Assembly: GCF_009299505.1 (NCBI RefSeq)
Contig: NZ_WBSM01000001.1
Coordinates: 124,001 to 188,000, forward strand
Origin: Bifidobacterium ramosum
GTDB taxonomy: Bacteria > Actinomycetota > Actinomycetes > Actinomycetales > Bifidobacteriaceae
DNA length: 64,000 bases
Direction of reading: 5' to 3'
The notes beneath the pieces are model-generated. The model saw nothing but the letters and a program-made list of their open reading frames with translations, was not told where the DNA came from and made no database searches. Below, in pieces: positions 16,880 to 25,799 of this stretch (position 1 is its first letter; each line of letters opens with the position of its first letter). The position numbers and the translations under genes are program-made.

Positions 16880-17755
16880 CTACTTCACCAGATCGGTGAG
16901 CTCGCCGAGGTTGAGCTCGAAGCTCACGCCGCGTTCCTCGAAGTTCGGCTGGTGGCGCGTGCTCTCCATCGCGTGGCGCACGAACTCGCCGGCGATGCGT
17001 GCCGACTCGGCGAGCCCGCGACCGGCCAGCACCGCGCCGCACAGCGCGGAAGCGAACGCGTCGCCCGTGCCGTGGATCATGTACGGCAGCTTGTCATGCG
17101 CCAGCTCGACCTTGCCGGCCACGCCGGAGGCCGCACTCGCCACGTAGTTGACGATCTTGCCGTCGCCGTGGTCGATGCCCTTGAGCACCACGTTCTTCGC
17201 GCCGAGCTCCAGCAGCGCGCCCAGCAGCTCGTCCACGGTCGCCTCGTCGATGTCCTGACCCGGATAGTCGCGCTTGGTCAGGATCGATGCCTCGGTCAGG
17301 TTCGGCATGAGCACGTCCGCGCCGTCGGCCAGCGCGCCCATCGCCTCGCACAGCTCCGGCGTGTACGTCGGGTACATCTGGCCGCCGTCGCCCATCACCG
17401 GGTCGACCAGCCGCAGCGCGTGCGGATACTCGCGGTACAGGCGCTGGATGATCGCCACCTGATCGGGGGAGCCGAGGAAACCGGAATACACTCCGTCCAG
17501 ATCGACGTTCTCCTTTTGCCACGCGTCGAGGTAACCGGACAGGATGTCGGTCGTGTCGTGGAACGTGAACACCGCGTAACGGGTGTGCGCGGAGAACAGC
17601 GCGGTCGGCACCGGGCACACGTCGCAGCCGGCGGCCGACAGGATCGGGATCGCCGCGGTCAGTGAGCACTTGCCGTAGCCGCACATGTCGTGCACGGCCG
17701 CCACGCGCGGAATGTACAGCGGATCGCGATCGTACAGCACCACGTCATCAGTCAT
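16880..17755 (-). CDS. pdxK: Pyridoxal/pyridoxamine kinase
   Basis: Ribokinase-fold kinase (291 aa) that phosphorylates pyridoxal, pyridoxine or pyridoxamine with ATP in the vitamin B6 salvage pathway. Family features: start VAAVHDMCGYGKCSLTAAIP, the SGFLGS segment, DPVMGDGGQMY, a NLTEASIL region and the anion-hole/catalytic GTGDAFASAL near residue 220. The ATG at 17755 has AAAGGACG upstream; a longer in-frame start at 17776 covers that site and is rejected. It is convergent with tRNA-Asp and divergent from metY, whose product needs pyridoxal phosphate. Confidence 0.92.
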   Translation of the reverse strand: MTDDVVLYDRDPLYIPRVAAVHDMCGYGKCSLTAAIPILSAAGCDVCPVPTALFSAHTRYAVFTFHDTTDILSGYLDAWQKENVDLDGVYSGFLGSPDQVAIIQRLYREYPHALRLVDPVMGDGGQMYPTYTPELCEAMGALADGADVLMPNLTEASILTKRDYPGQDIDEATVDELLGALLELGAKNVVLKGIDHGDGKIVNYVASAASGVAGKVELAHDKLPYMIHGTGDAFASALCGAVLAGRGLAESARIAGEFVRHAMESTRHQPNFEERGVSFELNLGELTDLVK

Positions 17756-18186
17756 GGGAATCGTCCTTTCGTCCATACCGCACCGGATACACCGGCGCGG
17801 CTCGTCGCCTATCGACTGACTTACGACTGTAGCCGCTCGTACGGCCGTTCGCGGACGTCATGTCAGCAATGTGATACGTGGACGGCCGCGATGACGCGAC
17901 ACGCCCGGCGACGACCGTCCGCGACCATCGGACACGTGGATCGCGTGCACGTCTCCGCCGGCGTGTCGGACGGTTTCGGCGACGGATTTCGACGTCTCCG
18001 ATATGCCGTAAGGCCAATGATCGCAAGGGCTTTGAAGGGGCTATAGGCAACCGCGATAACGTCCGGCTTGCGCCGCGCCCCGCCGTCCTCGTATGGTCAT
18101 AACCAACACCTCGCCAACCGCCGCACACGGCAGGCGGGTGGCGATCAGAACACCGCAACCGAACAACCCCACCGAAGGAGCACATC
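17756..18186 (+). promoter_or_regulatory. Divergent pdxK-metY intergenic region with probable metY promoter
   Basis: About 430 bp without a gene. TTGAAG (18032-18037) and GATAAC (18055-18060), 17 bp apart, are the best sigma-70-like pair for metY and would give a leader of about 120 nt. I find no S-box or T-box riboswitch elements and no clear operator. The stretch 17880-18000 is GC-rich with scattered CGGACAC/GTGTCGG words of unknown meaning. Confidence 0.4.
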
Positions 18187-19503
18187 ATGACCGACCCGAA
18201 CAAGAAGTACCGTTTCGAGACCCTGCAGCTGCACGTCGGCCAGGAGCAGGCCGACCCGGCCACCGACTCCCGCGCCGTCCCGATCTACGCGACCACCTCC
18301 TACGTCTTCCACAACTTCGACCACGCCGAGGCCCGCTTCGGCCTCGCCGACCCGGGCAACATCTACGGCCGTCTGACCAACTCCACCCAGGGCGTGTTCG
18401 AGAACCGCATCGCGGCCCTCGAAGGCGGCACCGCCGGCCTCGCTGTCGCCTCGGGCGCCGCCGCCGTCGAATACGCGGTGCGCAACATCACCCAGTCCGG
18501 CGACCACATCGTCTCTTCCAAGAACATCTACGGCGGCACCTTCAACCTGCTCAAGCACACGCTGCCGCGCGACGGCATCACCACCACCTTCGTCGACCCG
18601 GAGGTCCCGCAGAACTTCGAGGACGCCATCCAGGAGAACACCAAGCTCGTCTACTTCGAGACCTTCGGCAACCCGAACGCCGACCTGCCGGACTTCGAGG
18701 CCATCTCCGCGATCGCCCACAAGCACCACCTGCCGGTGATCGTCGACAACACGTTCGCCACCCCGTACCTGTTCCGCCCGCTCGAGCACGGCGCCGACGT
18801 CGTGGTCGAATCCGCGACCAAGTTCATCGGCGGCCACGGCACCACCCTCGGCGGCGTGATCGTCGAAGGCGGCAAGTTCAACTGGGCCGAAGTGCCGGGC
18901 AAGTTCCCGACCCTGACGGAAGCCGACCCGTCCTACCACGGCCTCAACTTCTACGAGGCCCTCGGCGGCGCCGCGTTCGTGACCCGCATCCGCGCCATCC
19001 TGCTGCGCGACACCGGCGCCACCCTGTCCCCGTTCGCCGCGTTCCTGCTGCTGCAGGGCACCGAGACCCTGTCGCTGCGCGTCGAGCGCCACGTGCAGAA
19101 CGCGCTGAAGGTCGTCGAATACCTGCAGACCGTGCCGGAGGTCGAGTCCGTCTCCCATCCGTCCATCCCGGGCCGCCGCGACCACGCGCTGTACGAGAAG
19201 TACTTCCCGAACGGCGCCGGCTCCATCTTCACCTTCGACATCAAGGGCGGCAAGGACGCGGCGCGCGTCTTCATCGACAACCTGCACCTGTTCAGCCTGC
19301 TCGCCAACGTGGCCGATGTGAAGTCCCTCGTCATTCACCCGGCCTCCACCACGCACTCGCAGGAGACCCCGGAGGAGCTCGAGGATCAGGGCATCCACCC
19401 GGGCACCATTCGCCTGTCCATCGGCACCGAGAACATCGAGGACATCCTCGACGATCTCAAGGGCGGCTTCGAGGCGGTGCGCGCCTCCGGTCTCGCCAAG
19501 TGA
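18187..19503 (+). CDS. metY: O-acetylhomoserine aminocarboxypropyltransferase / sulfhydrylase
   Basis: PLP enzyme of the Cys/Met metabolism family (438 aa) that makes homocysteine from O-acetylhomoserine and sulfide in the cytosol. The PLP lysine lies in [12 protein letters not shown] (about residue 213), preceded by the [13 protein letters not shown]sp that binds the pyridine ring. The N-terminal [12 protein letters not shown] and the C-terminal [14 protein letters not shown] are typical. AAGGAG lies 6 bases before the ATG. Codon use is nearly all C- or G-ending, more extreme than most neighbours, which points to high expression. A hairpin follows the stop. Confidence 0.94.
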   Translation: MTDPNKKYRFETLQLHVGQEQADPATDSRAVPIYATTSYVFHNFDHAEARFGLADPGNIYGRLTNSTQGVFENRIAALEGGTAGLAVASGAAAVEYAVRNITQSGDHIVSSKNIYGGTFNLLKHTLPRDGITTTFVDPEVPQNFEDAIQENTKLVYFETFGNPNADLPDFEAISAIAHKHHLPVIVDNTFATPYLFRPLEHGADVVVESATKFIGGHGTTLGGVIVEGGKFNWAEVPGKFPTLTEADPSYHGLNFYEALGGAAFVTRIRAILLRDTGATLSPFAAFLLLQGTETLSLRVERHVQNALKVVEYLQTVPEVESVSHPSIPGRRDHALYEKYFPNGAGSIFTFDIKGGKDAARVFIDNLHLFSLLANVADVKSLVIHPASTTHSQETPEELEDQGIHPGTIRLSIGTENIEDILDDLKGGFEAVRASGLAK

Positions 19504-19538
19504 GCCTGAGCGGCCGATACCGGATAGGTAGATAGAAC

Positions 19539-19573
19539 GAGGCGGTGACCACGGAAATCGTGGCCACCGCCTC
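19539..19573. terminator. Hairpin between convergent metY and acetolactate synthase-like gene
   Basis: GAGGCGGTGACCACG pairs with CGTGGCCACCGCCTC around a 5-base loop, with one mismatch in the stem. There is no long T run on either side; likely a bidirectional 3'-end hairpin. This is one of the few convergent gaps here without an AACGGACA palindrome. Confidence 0.65.
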
Positions 19574-19621
19574 GCGTCGTTGACGGCCGTCTACGGTCCG
19601 TCGTTTACGGCCCGGCCGGAC

Positions 19622-21406
19622 TCAGCCCGGCAGCTCCAGCTCGCCGAGCTTGTCGGTCAGCTTGATGTTCTCGCTGTAGTCGACCGGGCAGGCGATCACG
19701 TGCACGCCGCCGTCGGCCATCATCGCCGCCTCGATCGCGGGTTTGAGATCATCGGCCGACGAGACGAGATGACCATGCGCACCGAAGCTCTCGGCCAGTT
19801 TCACGAAGTCGGGATTATTGAAATCCACGTCGTCGTGATGCCCGTTGTGCAGGTCCATCTTCCACTTGATCAGGCCGTACGCCTCGTCCACCCACACGAG
19901 GATCACGATGTGGCATCCCAACCGCACCGCCGTTTCGATCTCCTGCATGTTCATCATGAAGCTGCCGTCGCCCATCACCGCGAGCACCGGACGGCCGCGC
20001 CGGGCCAGTGACGCGCCGACCGCGCCCGGCAGCGTCCAGCCCATCGTCGACAGGCTGTTGTCGATGATGCACGTATTCGGCAAATACGTCGGATACAGTC
20101 GCGCCATCCACATCTTGAGCGCGCCGGTGTCCACGAGCGCCACGTCGCTGTCGTTCAGCGCGCGCCGCGTATCGTAGACGACGCGCTGCGGCTTCATCGG
20201 GAACGAGTCGTCGTCCTTGCGGGACTCGAATTCGTGCGTGAGCAGGCCGCGGATGTCCGATTCGGAGTTCTCGAACGTGACGTCGCGTTCGCGCAGCGCG
20301 TCGATCAGCTGCGTGAGCGTGGTGTCGATGTCGGCCATGATGTTCAGCGTCGTCGTGTAATGCGCGTCCGTGTCCTCCACGAACGTGTTGATGTGGATGA
20401 TCTTCTTGTCGTTCTTCGGGTTGATCTTGACCGGGTCGAACTGTTGGATCGAAAAGCCGATCGCGATGATGAGGTCGGCGTCGTCGAACGCGAAGTTCTC
20501 ATAGTCGTGGCGCATGAACCCGACCACGCCGAGCGCGTTGCGGTGCCGGTCGGAGAACACGCCCTTGCCTTCGAACGTGGTGGCCACCGGCACGTTGAGC
20601 TGCTCGGACAGCACGCGCAGCTGATAGTCGGCGTGCGCGCGGCTTACCCCGTTGCCGGCGAGGATGATCGGATGCTTCGCCTTGGCGATGATGTCGGCCG
20701 CGGCCTCGATGTCGGCGGGCGTCGGCACGGTGTGCACCTGCAGCGCGCGGCTGAGCGGCTCGGCGTCGGCCGGCGCGGGCTGTTCGGCGATGTCCTCGGG
20801 CAGGATGATGCAGGTGGCGGCCGGACGCTTGCGCTGGGCGAGCGCGAACCCCTTGCGCATGGTTTCGGTGACGGCCTGGGGGCTGAGGATCATGTTCGTC
20901 CAGCGGGTGATCGGACGGAACACCGACACGAGGTCGATGATCTGATGCGACTCCTTGTGGATGCGGCTGACGCTGCCCTGCGCGCACAGGGCGACCAGCG
21001 GCGTGTTGCTCGCGTTCGCGCACGCCACCGGCAGCGTGAGGTTCAGGGCGCCCGGGCCGAGCGTGGCGAGGCACACGCCGGGCTTGCCGGTCAGATGCGC
21101 GTAGGTGAGCGCCATGAAGCCCGCGCCCTGCTCGTGGCGCGTGACGACGAAGCGGATATGCCCGTCGCGTTCCAACGCCTCGATGAACGGGATGTTCTCC
21201 TCGCCGGGGATGCCGAAGATCACCTCGACGCCCTCCTGCACGAGGCATTGCACCATGAGGTCGGCGACGTTGCGCTGATGATGGCGGTCGGCGCGCGGAC
21301 GGGTCGCGGCTGCGGTGTCGTGGGACTGTTCGTCGCCGTCGCGATCGAGACCGTCGCGCAGGCGCGACTCGATGCGGGCGAACAATGATTCGTTATGTTG
21401 TGTCAC
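19622..21406 (-). CDS. Acetolactate synthase-like ThDP-dependent enzyme (AlsS/IlvB family)
   Basis: Predicted to condense two pyruvates to acetolactate, or to act on a related 2-oxo acid; 594 aa. ThDP-enzyme layout: N-terminal PYR domain with the catalytic Glu in TRHEQGAGFMA, a central FAD/DHAP-synthase-like domain, and a C-terminal PP domain with the cofactor motif starting at GDGSFMMNMQEIET. The C-terminal PVDYSENIKLTDKLGEL resembles catabolic AlsS. No small subunit, ketol-acid reductoisomerase or acetolactate decarboxylase gene is adjacent, so the pathway role is open. The GTG at 21406 has no clear ribosome site; the first roughly 45 residues are hydrophilic and may not be translated. Divergent from an ABC transporter. 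Confidence 0.8.
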   Translation of the reverse strand: MTQHNESLFARIESRLRDGLDRDGDEQSHDTAAATRPRADRHHQRNVADLMVQCLVQEGVEVIFGIPGEENIPFIEALERDGHIRFVVTRHEQGAGFMALTYAHLTGKPGVCLATLGPGALNLTLPVACANASNTPLVALCAQGSVSRIHKESHQIIDLVSVFRPITRWTNMILSPQAVTETMRKGFALAQRKRPAATCIILPEDIAEQPAPADAEPLSRALQVHTVPTPADIEAAADIIAKAKHPIILAGNGVSRAHADYQLRVLSEQLNVPVATTFEGKGVFSDRHRNALGVVGFMRHDYENFAFDDADLIIAIGFSIQQFDPVKINPKNDKKIIHINTFVEDTDAHYTTTLNIMADIDTTLTQLIDALRERDVTFENSESDIRGLLTHEFESRKDDDSFPMKPQRVVYDTRRALNDSDVALVDTGALKMWMARLYPTYLPNTCIIDNSLSTMGWTLPGAVGASLARRGRPVLAVMGDGSFMMNMQEIETAVRLGCHIVILVWVDEAYGLIKWKMDLHNGHHDDVDFNNPDFVKLAESFGAHGHLVSSADDLKPAIEAAMMADGGVHVIACPVDYSENIKLTDKLGELELPG

Positions 21407-21607
21407 GAGTGCATGAGTATAGCCATGAGGATGATCGAAACGGTGTCATGGACGACATACGGCCGTAACAATGACGGCGGCGCTCGTCGGTTCATCCTTG
21501 GGGATGATGCCGACGGCCGCGTTTCCGTCTGCCGCACGATGTCGGCGGCGGACGATCCCTGCGACGATGGAACCATCATCCGATCATCATGCGAGAAACG
21601 AGGAATC

Positions 21608-22381
21608 ATGGAAGGTATGGTCACCACGGCCGCCAATCCGACCGCCATCGAGGCGATCGACCTGATCAAGGACTACGGGCAGGGCGACACCGCCGTGCAC
21701 GCACTACGCGGCGTCAACGTGCGCTTCGAACAGGGCAAATTCACGGCCATTATGGGCCCGTCCGGATCCGGCAAATCCACGCTCATGCACACGCTCGCCG
21801 GACTCGACTCGGCGACATCCGGCCGGATCATCTTCGACGGCGCCGACATCACCAAGATGAACGACAACCAGCTCACCCTGCTGCGGCGGCACAAGATCGG
21901 CTTCATCTTCCAAAGCTTCAATCTGCTGCCCATGTTCAGCGCCGAACAGAACATCCTCATGCCGCTGACGCTCGCGGGGGAGAAGCCTGATCGCCGCTGG
22001 TTCCGCCAGCTGGTCGAGACGCTCGGACTCAAGGACCGGCTCAACCACCGTCCGAACGAGCTGTCCGGCGGCCAGCAGCAGCGCGTCGCCATCGCGCGTG
22101 CGCTCATCGCCAAGCCGTCGCTTGTGTTCGCCGACGAGCCGACCGGCAACCTCGACTCCGTCTCCAGCGCGGAGGTCCTGAGCTTCCTCAAGCGTTCGGT
22201 CAAGGAACTCGGCCAGACGATCATCATGGTCACGCACGACGCGGTGGCCGCCTCCTACGCCGACCGCGCGATCGTGTTCGCCGACGGCCGCATCGTCGCC
22301 GACGTGCCGCATCCGAACGCCGAGCAGATGAACGAACTGCTCATGGCCGAACGCGAACGCGCCACCCGCGCCGCCATCTGA
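21608..22381 (+). CDS. ABC transporter ATP-binding protein (MacB/LolD type)
   Basis: Cytosolic ATPase (257 aa) of an export or mechanotransmission ABC system. Walker A GPSGSGKST (about residue 47), Q-loop FIFQSFNLLPM, signature LSGGQQQR, Walker B LVFADEPTGNLD and switch VTHD are all present. The start ATG 21608 has a GAGGAA site. The partner permease starts 22 bp after the stop, so the two form an operon. Substrate is unknown; members next to two-component systems in Gram-positive bacteria often handle antimicrobial peptides (family knowledge). Confidence 0.93.
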   Translation: MEGMVTTAANPTAIEAIDLIKDYGQGDTAVHALRGVNVRFEQGKFTAIMGPSGSGKSTLMHTLAGLDSATSGRIIFDGADITKMNDNQLTLLRRHKIGFIFQSFNLLPMFSAEQNILMPLTLAGEKPDRRWFRQLVETLGLKDRLNHRPNELSGGQQQRVAIARALIAKPSLVFADEPTGNLDSVSSAEVLSFLKRSVKELGQTIIMVTHDAVAASYADRAIVFADGRIVADVPHPNAEQMNELLMAERERATRAAI

Positions 22382-22403
22382 TCGAAGACCAAGGAATCCC
22401 ATC

Positions 22404-25157
22404 ATGTTCTCCATCACGCTCAAACTCATGAAGAAAAGCGCGCGGATGCTCATCCCCGCGGGCATCGCGATCCTCATCGGCACCGCGTTCATCTGCGCCA
22501 CGTTCCTGTTCTCCAACACCATGACCGACGCGCTCGGCCGCCAGCAGACCGGCGGCTACGGCGATGCGAACACCATCGTCACCATCGACTACGACGCGTT
22601 AGGTTCCGCGACGAAAGAGGAGCGGGACGCCGCATACTCGACCACCGTCAACGACTTCCATCTCGATCAGCTGGCCGCGATCGACGGTGTCGACGGCGTG
22701 CGTGCCAACACGATGACCGATGTCATCGTCGTCAACGGCGACAAGAACGTCAGCGGCCTCGCGCTCGGCACCGCCAAGGACGCGCGGCTGCTGCCGGTCA
22801 GCCTTGCGGACGGCGACCTGCCGGCCGACAACGGCGAGATCGCCTTGCCGAAGTCCGTCGCAAAGCAGCTCGGCGTGACGATCGGCGACACGGTGACGCT
22901 CAGCTCGCGCAGCCTGCAGGAAGAGGCGAGTGCGAACACCGGCCGGTCATCCGGCAACATCAGTGTGCGCGTCGTCGGCCTGACCGACGATCCGAACGGC
23001 GTGTACGGCTCCTACGGCGGTGCGTCCGTGATCTCGAACAACGTCATGGCCGCCCTGCAGGTCGTCGGTGACTTCTCGCAGGTGCGTACCAGCCAGCTGT
23101 TCCTCGACCTCGCCGGCGGCGGCAACGGCACTGACGGCAGTGTCACCGACTCCGCCAAGGCGCAGGCCACGGCCGACGAGATCGCCAAGCTCATGCCGAA
23201 GCATTACCGCATCCTCTCGCGCGAGGCCGCCAACCGCGAGGCCATCAAGGCGCTCAGCGCGGACGGCGGTACCGACATCACCACCACGTTCCTGCTGAGC
23301 TTCGGTGTGCTCGCCATGTTCGTCGCCGCGCTCGTCATCGCCAACACGTTCCAGGTGCTCGTCGCCCAGCGTCGCCGCACGCTCGCCCTGCTGCGCACGA
23401 TCGGCGCGAAGAAAGGACAGCTGTACGGCTCCGTGCTGTTCGAGGCCGGTGTGCTCGGTCTCGTCGCGTCCGTGCTTGGCGTGGCGCTCGGCTGCGCGCT
23501 GATCGGTGGATTGTGCGCGTCCGGAGTGATGGCGTCGACCGGCATGGACGCGCGGTTCGTCGTCAGCTGGCAGGCGTTCGTCGTGCCGATCGCGTTCGGC
23601 ATCGTCATGACCGTGCTCGCCTCGCTCGGCTCCGCACGCTCCGCGACATCCGTGACTCCGCTCGAGGCGCTGCGGCCGATCGAACTGACCGACACGCGCC
23701 GAGCCGGAATCGTGCGTGGCATCATCTCCGTGCTGCTCGTGCTCGCGGGCCTGGCGATGGCGTCGTTCGCCGCATGGCAGATGAGCCAGTCGATCGCCGG
23801 ACAGTCGTCCATGGTTACCGACGCATATTCCACCGTGCTGCTCATGGCCATTGCCGGATGCGCGCTGATCTTCCTCGGTCTCGTGCTGTCGGCCGTGTTC
23901 TGGCTGCCGGTGCTCATGCGCGGCGTGGGCGCGCTCGTCGCGCTCGCCGGGCCGTCGGCCAAGGTCGCGCACGCGAACATCCAGAAGAACCCGCGCCGTG
24001 TGGCCGCGACCGGTGCCGCGCTGCTCATCGGCGTGACGCTCGTGGCGACCATCGCGACCGGCGCGACCAGCGCCAAGCAGACGATGGGGGAGGCGCTCGA
24101 CAAGCGGTTCAGCGTCGACATGATCGCCGACGGCGCCGATATGACCGACGCGCAGGCGGCCGATGCGGCCAAGATCAAGGGCGTTGCGGCGTCCGTGTAC
24201 GCGCCGACCGTCATGAAGTACGCGACCGACAAGAACGGCGACGACCTGTCCGTGCTGCTGGTCGGCGTGAATGATGCGGATGCGCTGCGTTCGGTGATGA
24301 AGGCCGATCTCAAGAACGTCACGATCGGCGACGGTACGGTGCTCATGCCGAAGTACGACGTGTTCACCGGCAAGACGATGGCCTTCGACGGCGATACGGT
24401 GACGTTCGCGGACATGACAAGTGACTCCGGCAACTCCGGCGACGGCACGGCAGTGACTGACGGCAATGCGTCGGCCGAATCGTCCGGCAAGACGCTCGCG
24501 CTCAAACCGACGTACGTCGACTACCGTCGCGTGTCCGAAAACTACAACGCGGTCGCGTTCGTCAGCGCAACGCACTTCACGAACGGCGACCTCAAGGCCA
24601 CAGGCCACATGATGCTCATGAAGATCGACGCGGACGCCGCCGGCGTCGCCCTGAACGACGTACTCACCGACATACAACAGACGTTCACCGCCAGTTCCGG
24701 CGTGCAGGTGACCGGACCGATCGCCGAACGGTCACTGTGGGAAACGATGATCAACGGCCTGATGGCGCTGCTCGTCGGCCTGATCGCGGTCGCCGTGCTC
24801 ATCGCGCTCGTCGGCGTGGCCAACACCTTGTCGCTGTCGGTCATTGAACGCACCCGTGAATCCGCGACCCTGCGCGCCATCGGCATGACGCGCGGCCAGT
24901 TGCGCCGCTCGCTCGCCGTCGAGGCACTGCTGCTCTCGCTCGTCTCCGGCGTAGCCGGCGTGCTGCTCGGCACCGCGTTCGGCTGGCTCGGCTCCTACAT
25001 GGTGTTCAGCCTGTACGGCGACGTGGTCTTCCCGTTCGACTGGGTCGGCAACGGCATCATGCTTGGCGTCGCGGCCATCGCCGCACTCATCGCCAGCATC
25101 GCTCCCGCCCGCCGTGCCGTGAGCACGCCGCCGGTGGAGGCCTTGGCCGAAGCCTGA
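22404..25157 (+). CDS. ABC transporter permease with two FtsX domains (MacB-like, Gram-positive type)
   Basis: Membrane partner of the preceding ATPase, 917 aa. Residues about 15-35 form the first helix, followed by a large extracellular domain. Then come three helices of the first FtsX domain (around LLSFGVLAMFVAALVIANTF), more helices, a second extracellular domain and a final FtsX domain (NGLMALLVGLIAVAVLIALV). The permease signature is seen twice in RTIGAKKGQL and RAIGMTRGQL. Such large two-FtsX permeases are common in Actinobacteria. AAGGAA precedes the ATG. A degenerate copy of its last codons (EALAEA-stop) lies 111 bp downstream at 25248-25268. Confidence 0.92.
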   Translation: MFSITLKLMKKSARMLIPAGIAILIGTAFICATFLFSNTMTDALGRQQTGGYGDANTIVTIDYDALGSATKEERDAAYSTTVNDFHLDQLAAIDGVDGVRANTMTDVIVVNGDKNVSGLALGTAKDARLLPVSLADGDLPADNGEIALPKSVAKQLGVTIGDTVTLSSRSLQEEASANTGRSSGNISVRVVGLTDDPNGVYGSYGGASVISNNVMAALQVVGDFSQVRTSQLFLDLAGGGNGTDGSVTDSAKAQATADEIAKLMPKHYRILSREAANREAIKALSADGGTDITTTFLLSFGVLAMFVAALVIANTFQVLVAQRRRTLALLRTIGAKKGQLYGSVLFEAGVLGLVASVLGVALGCALIGGLCASGVMASTGMDARFVVSWQAFVVPIAFGIVMTVLASLGSARSATSVTPLEALRPIELTDTRRAGIVRGIISVLLVLAGLAMASFAAWQMSQSIAGQSSMVTDAYSTVLLMAIAGCALIFLGLVLSAVFWLPVLMRGVGALVALAGPSAKVAHANIQKNPRRVAATGAALLIGVTLVATIATGATSAKQTMGEALDKRFSVDMIADGADMTDAQAADAAKIKGVAASVYAPTVMKYATDKNGDDLSVLLVGVNDADALRSVMKADLKNVTIGDGTVLMPKYDVFTGKTMAFDGDTVTFADMTSDSGNSGDGTAVTDGNASAESSGKTLALKPTYVDYRRVSENYNAVAFVSATHFTNGDLKATGHMMLMKIDADAAGVALNDVLTDIQQTFTASSGVQVTGPIAERSLWETMINGLMALLVGLIAVAVLIALVGVANTLSLSVIERTRESATLRAIGMTRGQLRRSLAVEALLLSLVSGVAGVLLGTAFGWLGSYMVFSLYGDVVFPFDWVGNGIMLGVAAIAALIASIAPARRAVSTPPVEALAEA

Positions 25158-25220
25158 CGGCTTGACTTGAGCCTTTGGGGCGGCCAGAGCCGCTCGCTTC
25201 GCCTACAAACGATCCACTGG

Positions 25221-25237
25221 GCCGTTTGCTGAACGGC
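25221..25237. terminator. Short hairpin downstream of the ABC permease
   Basis: GCCGTT-TGCTG-AACGGC, lying 64 bp after the permease stop, without a T run. Weak candidate for an RNA 3' hairpin. Confidence 0.35.
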
Positions 25238-25247
25238 TCAGCCCGGC

Positions 25248-25268
25248 GAGGCTCTCGCCGAAGCCTGA
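25248..25268 (+). pseudogene. Remnant of a second FtsX permease 3' end
   Basis: Seven codons encode EALAEA plus stop in the same sense as the real permease terminus (25137-25157), but with synonymous differences (GCT CTC against GCC TTG). This suggests a scar of a second, diverged permease copy or an old recombination. It is very short, so chance cannot be excluded. Confidence 0.35.
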
Positions 25269-25313
25269 CGATGCACGGATGCGGGCCCGTGGCATAGCCG
25301 CTGGATGCATCGC

Positions 25314-25765
25314 CTCACGGGATGGAATATCGGTGCGATATGCCATCCCATGATCGGCATTCGGGTCACGCGATGGCATATCCTTCGTGATTTCCATCGC
25401 GTGACCCGTTTTTTCGTGGTATCGAGGTCACGCGATGGAGAAACCAGTCGTTCCGCCATCGCGTGACCGCGCTGTCTCTCACGCGATGGAAAATCTGGTC
25501 GGATTTCCATCGCGTGACCCCGTATCTGTCCGTATTCGGGTCATGGGATGGCATATGCCGTCGGATTTCCATCGCGTGACCCTGCACCCATCCGTATCGA
25601 GGTCACGCGATGGCATATCCACGGTTATTTCCATCGCGTGACCTGGGTCTCGAAGACGATCTGATCACGCGATGGCGAAAACGTCCGAATTTCCATCGCG
25701 TGACCGATGAACGTCGGATATGAGATCACGCGATGGCAAACCGGGGCGATCTGCCATCGCGTGGT
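25314..25765. repeat. Phased array of eight 41-bp palindromes (GTCACGCGATGG-N17-CCATCGCGTGAC)
   Basis: Units at 25314-25354, 25365-25405, 25427-25467, 25478-25518, 25540-25580, 25602-25642, 25664-25704 and 25725-25765. Each is exactly 12+17+12 bp. Unit 1 is degenerate (CTCACGGGATGG / CCATCCCATGAT); units 5 and 8 carry arm changes. The middles differ but most end in ATTT or TTG-like edges and several share a central TCG. Gaps are 10 or 20-21 bp, so the start-to-start distance is 51 or 61-62 bp, close to 5 or 6 DNA turns. The array fills the convergent gap between the ABC permease and the LuxR regulator. It is not a CRISPR: the repeats are palindrome pairs and the spacers are too short and too similar. 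Confidence 0.95.
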
Positions 25766-25799
25766 CTCATATCCCGGCGCGTCTAACGGAACCTATGAT

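Noticed and set aside
17756..18186. S-box or T-box riboswitch upstream of metY
   Set aside because: None of the conserved riboswitch cores could be recognised in the leader.
25203..25641. Several short reading frames across the palindrome array (repeated HRVT/PSRD peptides)
   Set aside because: Their repeats simply mirror the 41-bp DNA units, they have no ribosome sites, and frames exist on both strands.
25314..25765. CRISPR array
   Set aside because: The repeats are palindrome pairs with 17-bp middles and 10-21-bp gaps that resemble each other; there are no unique 30-bp spacers and no cas genes.
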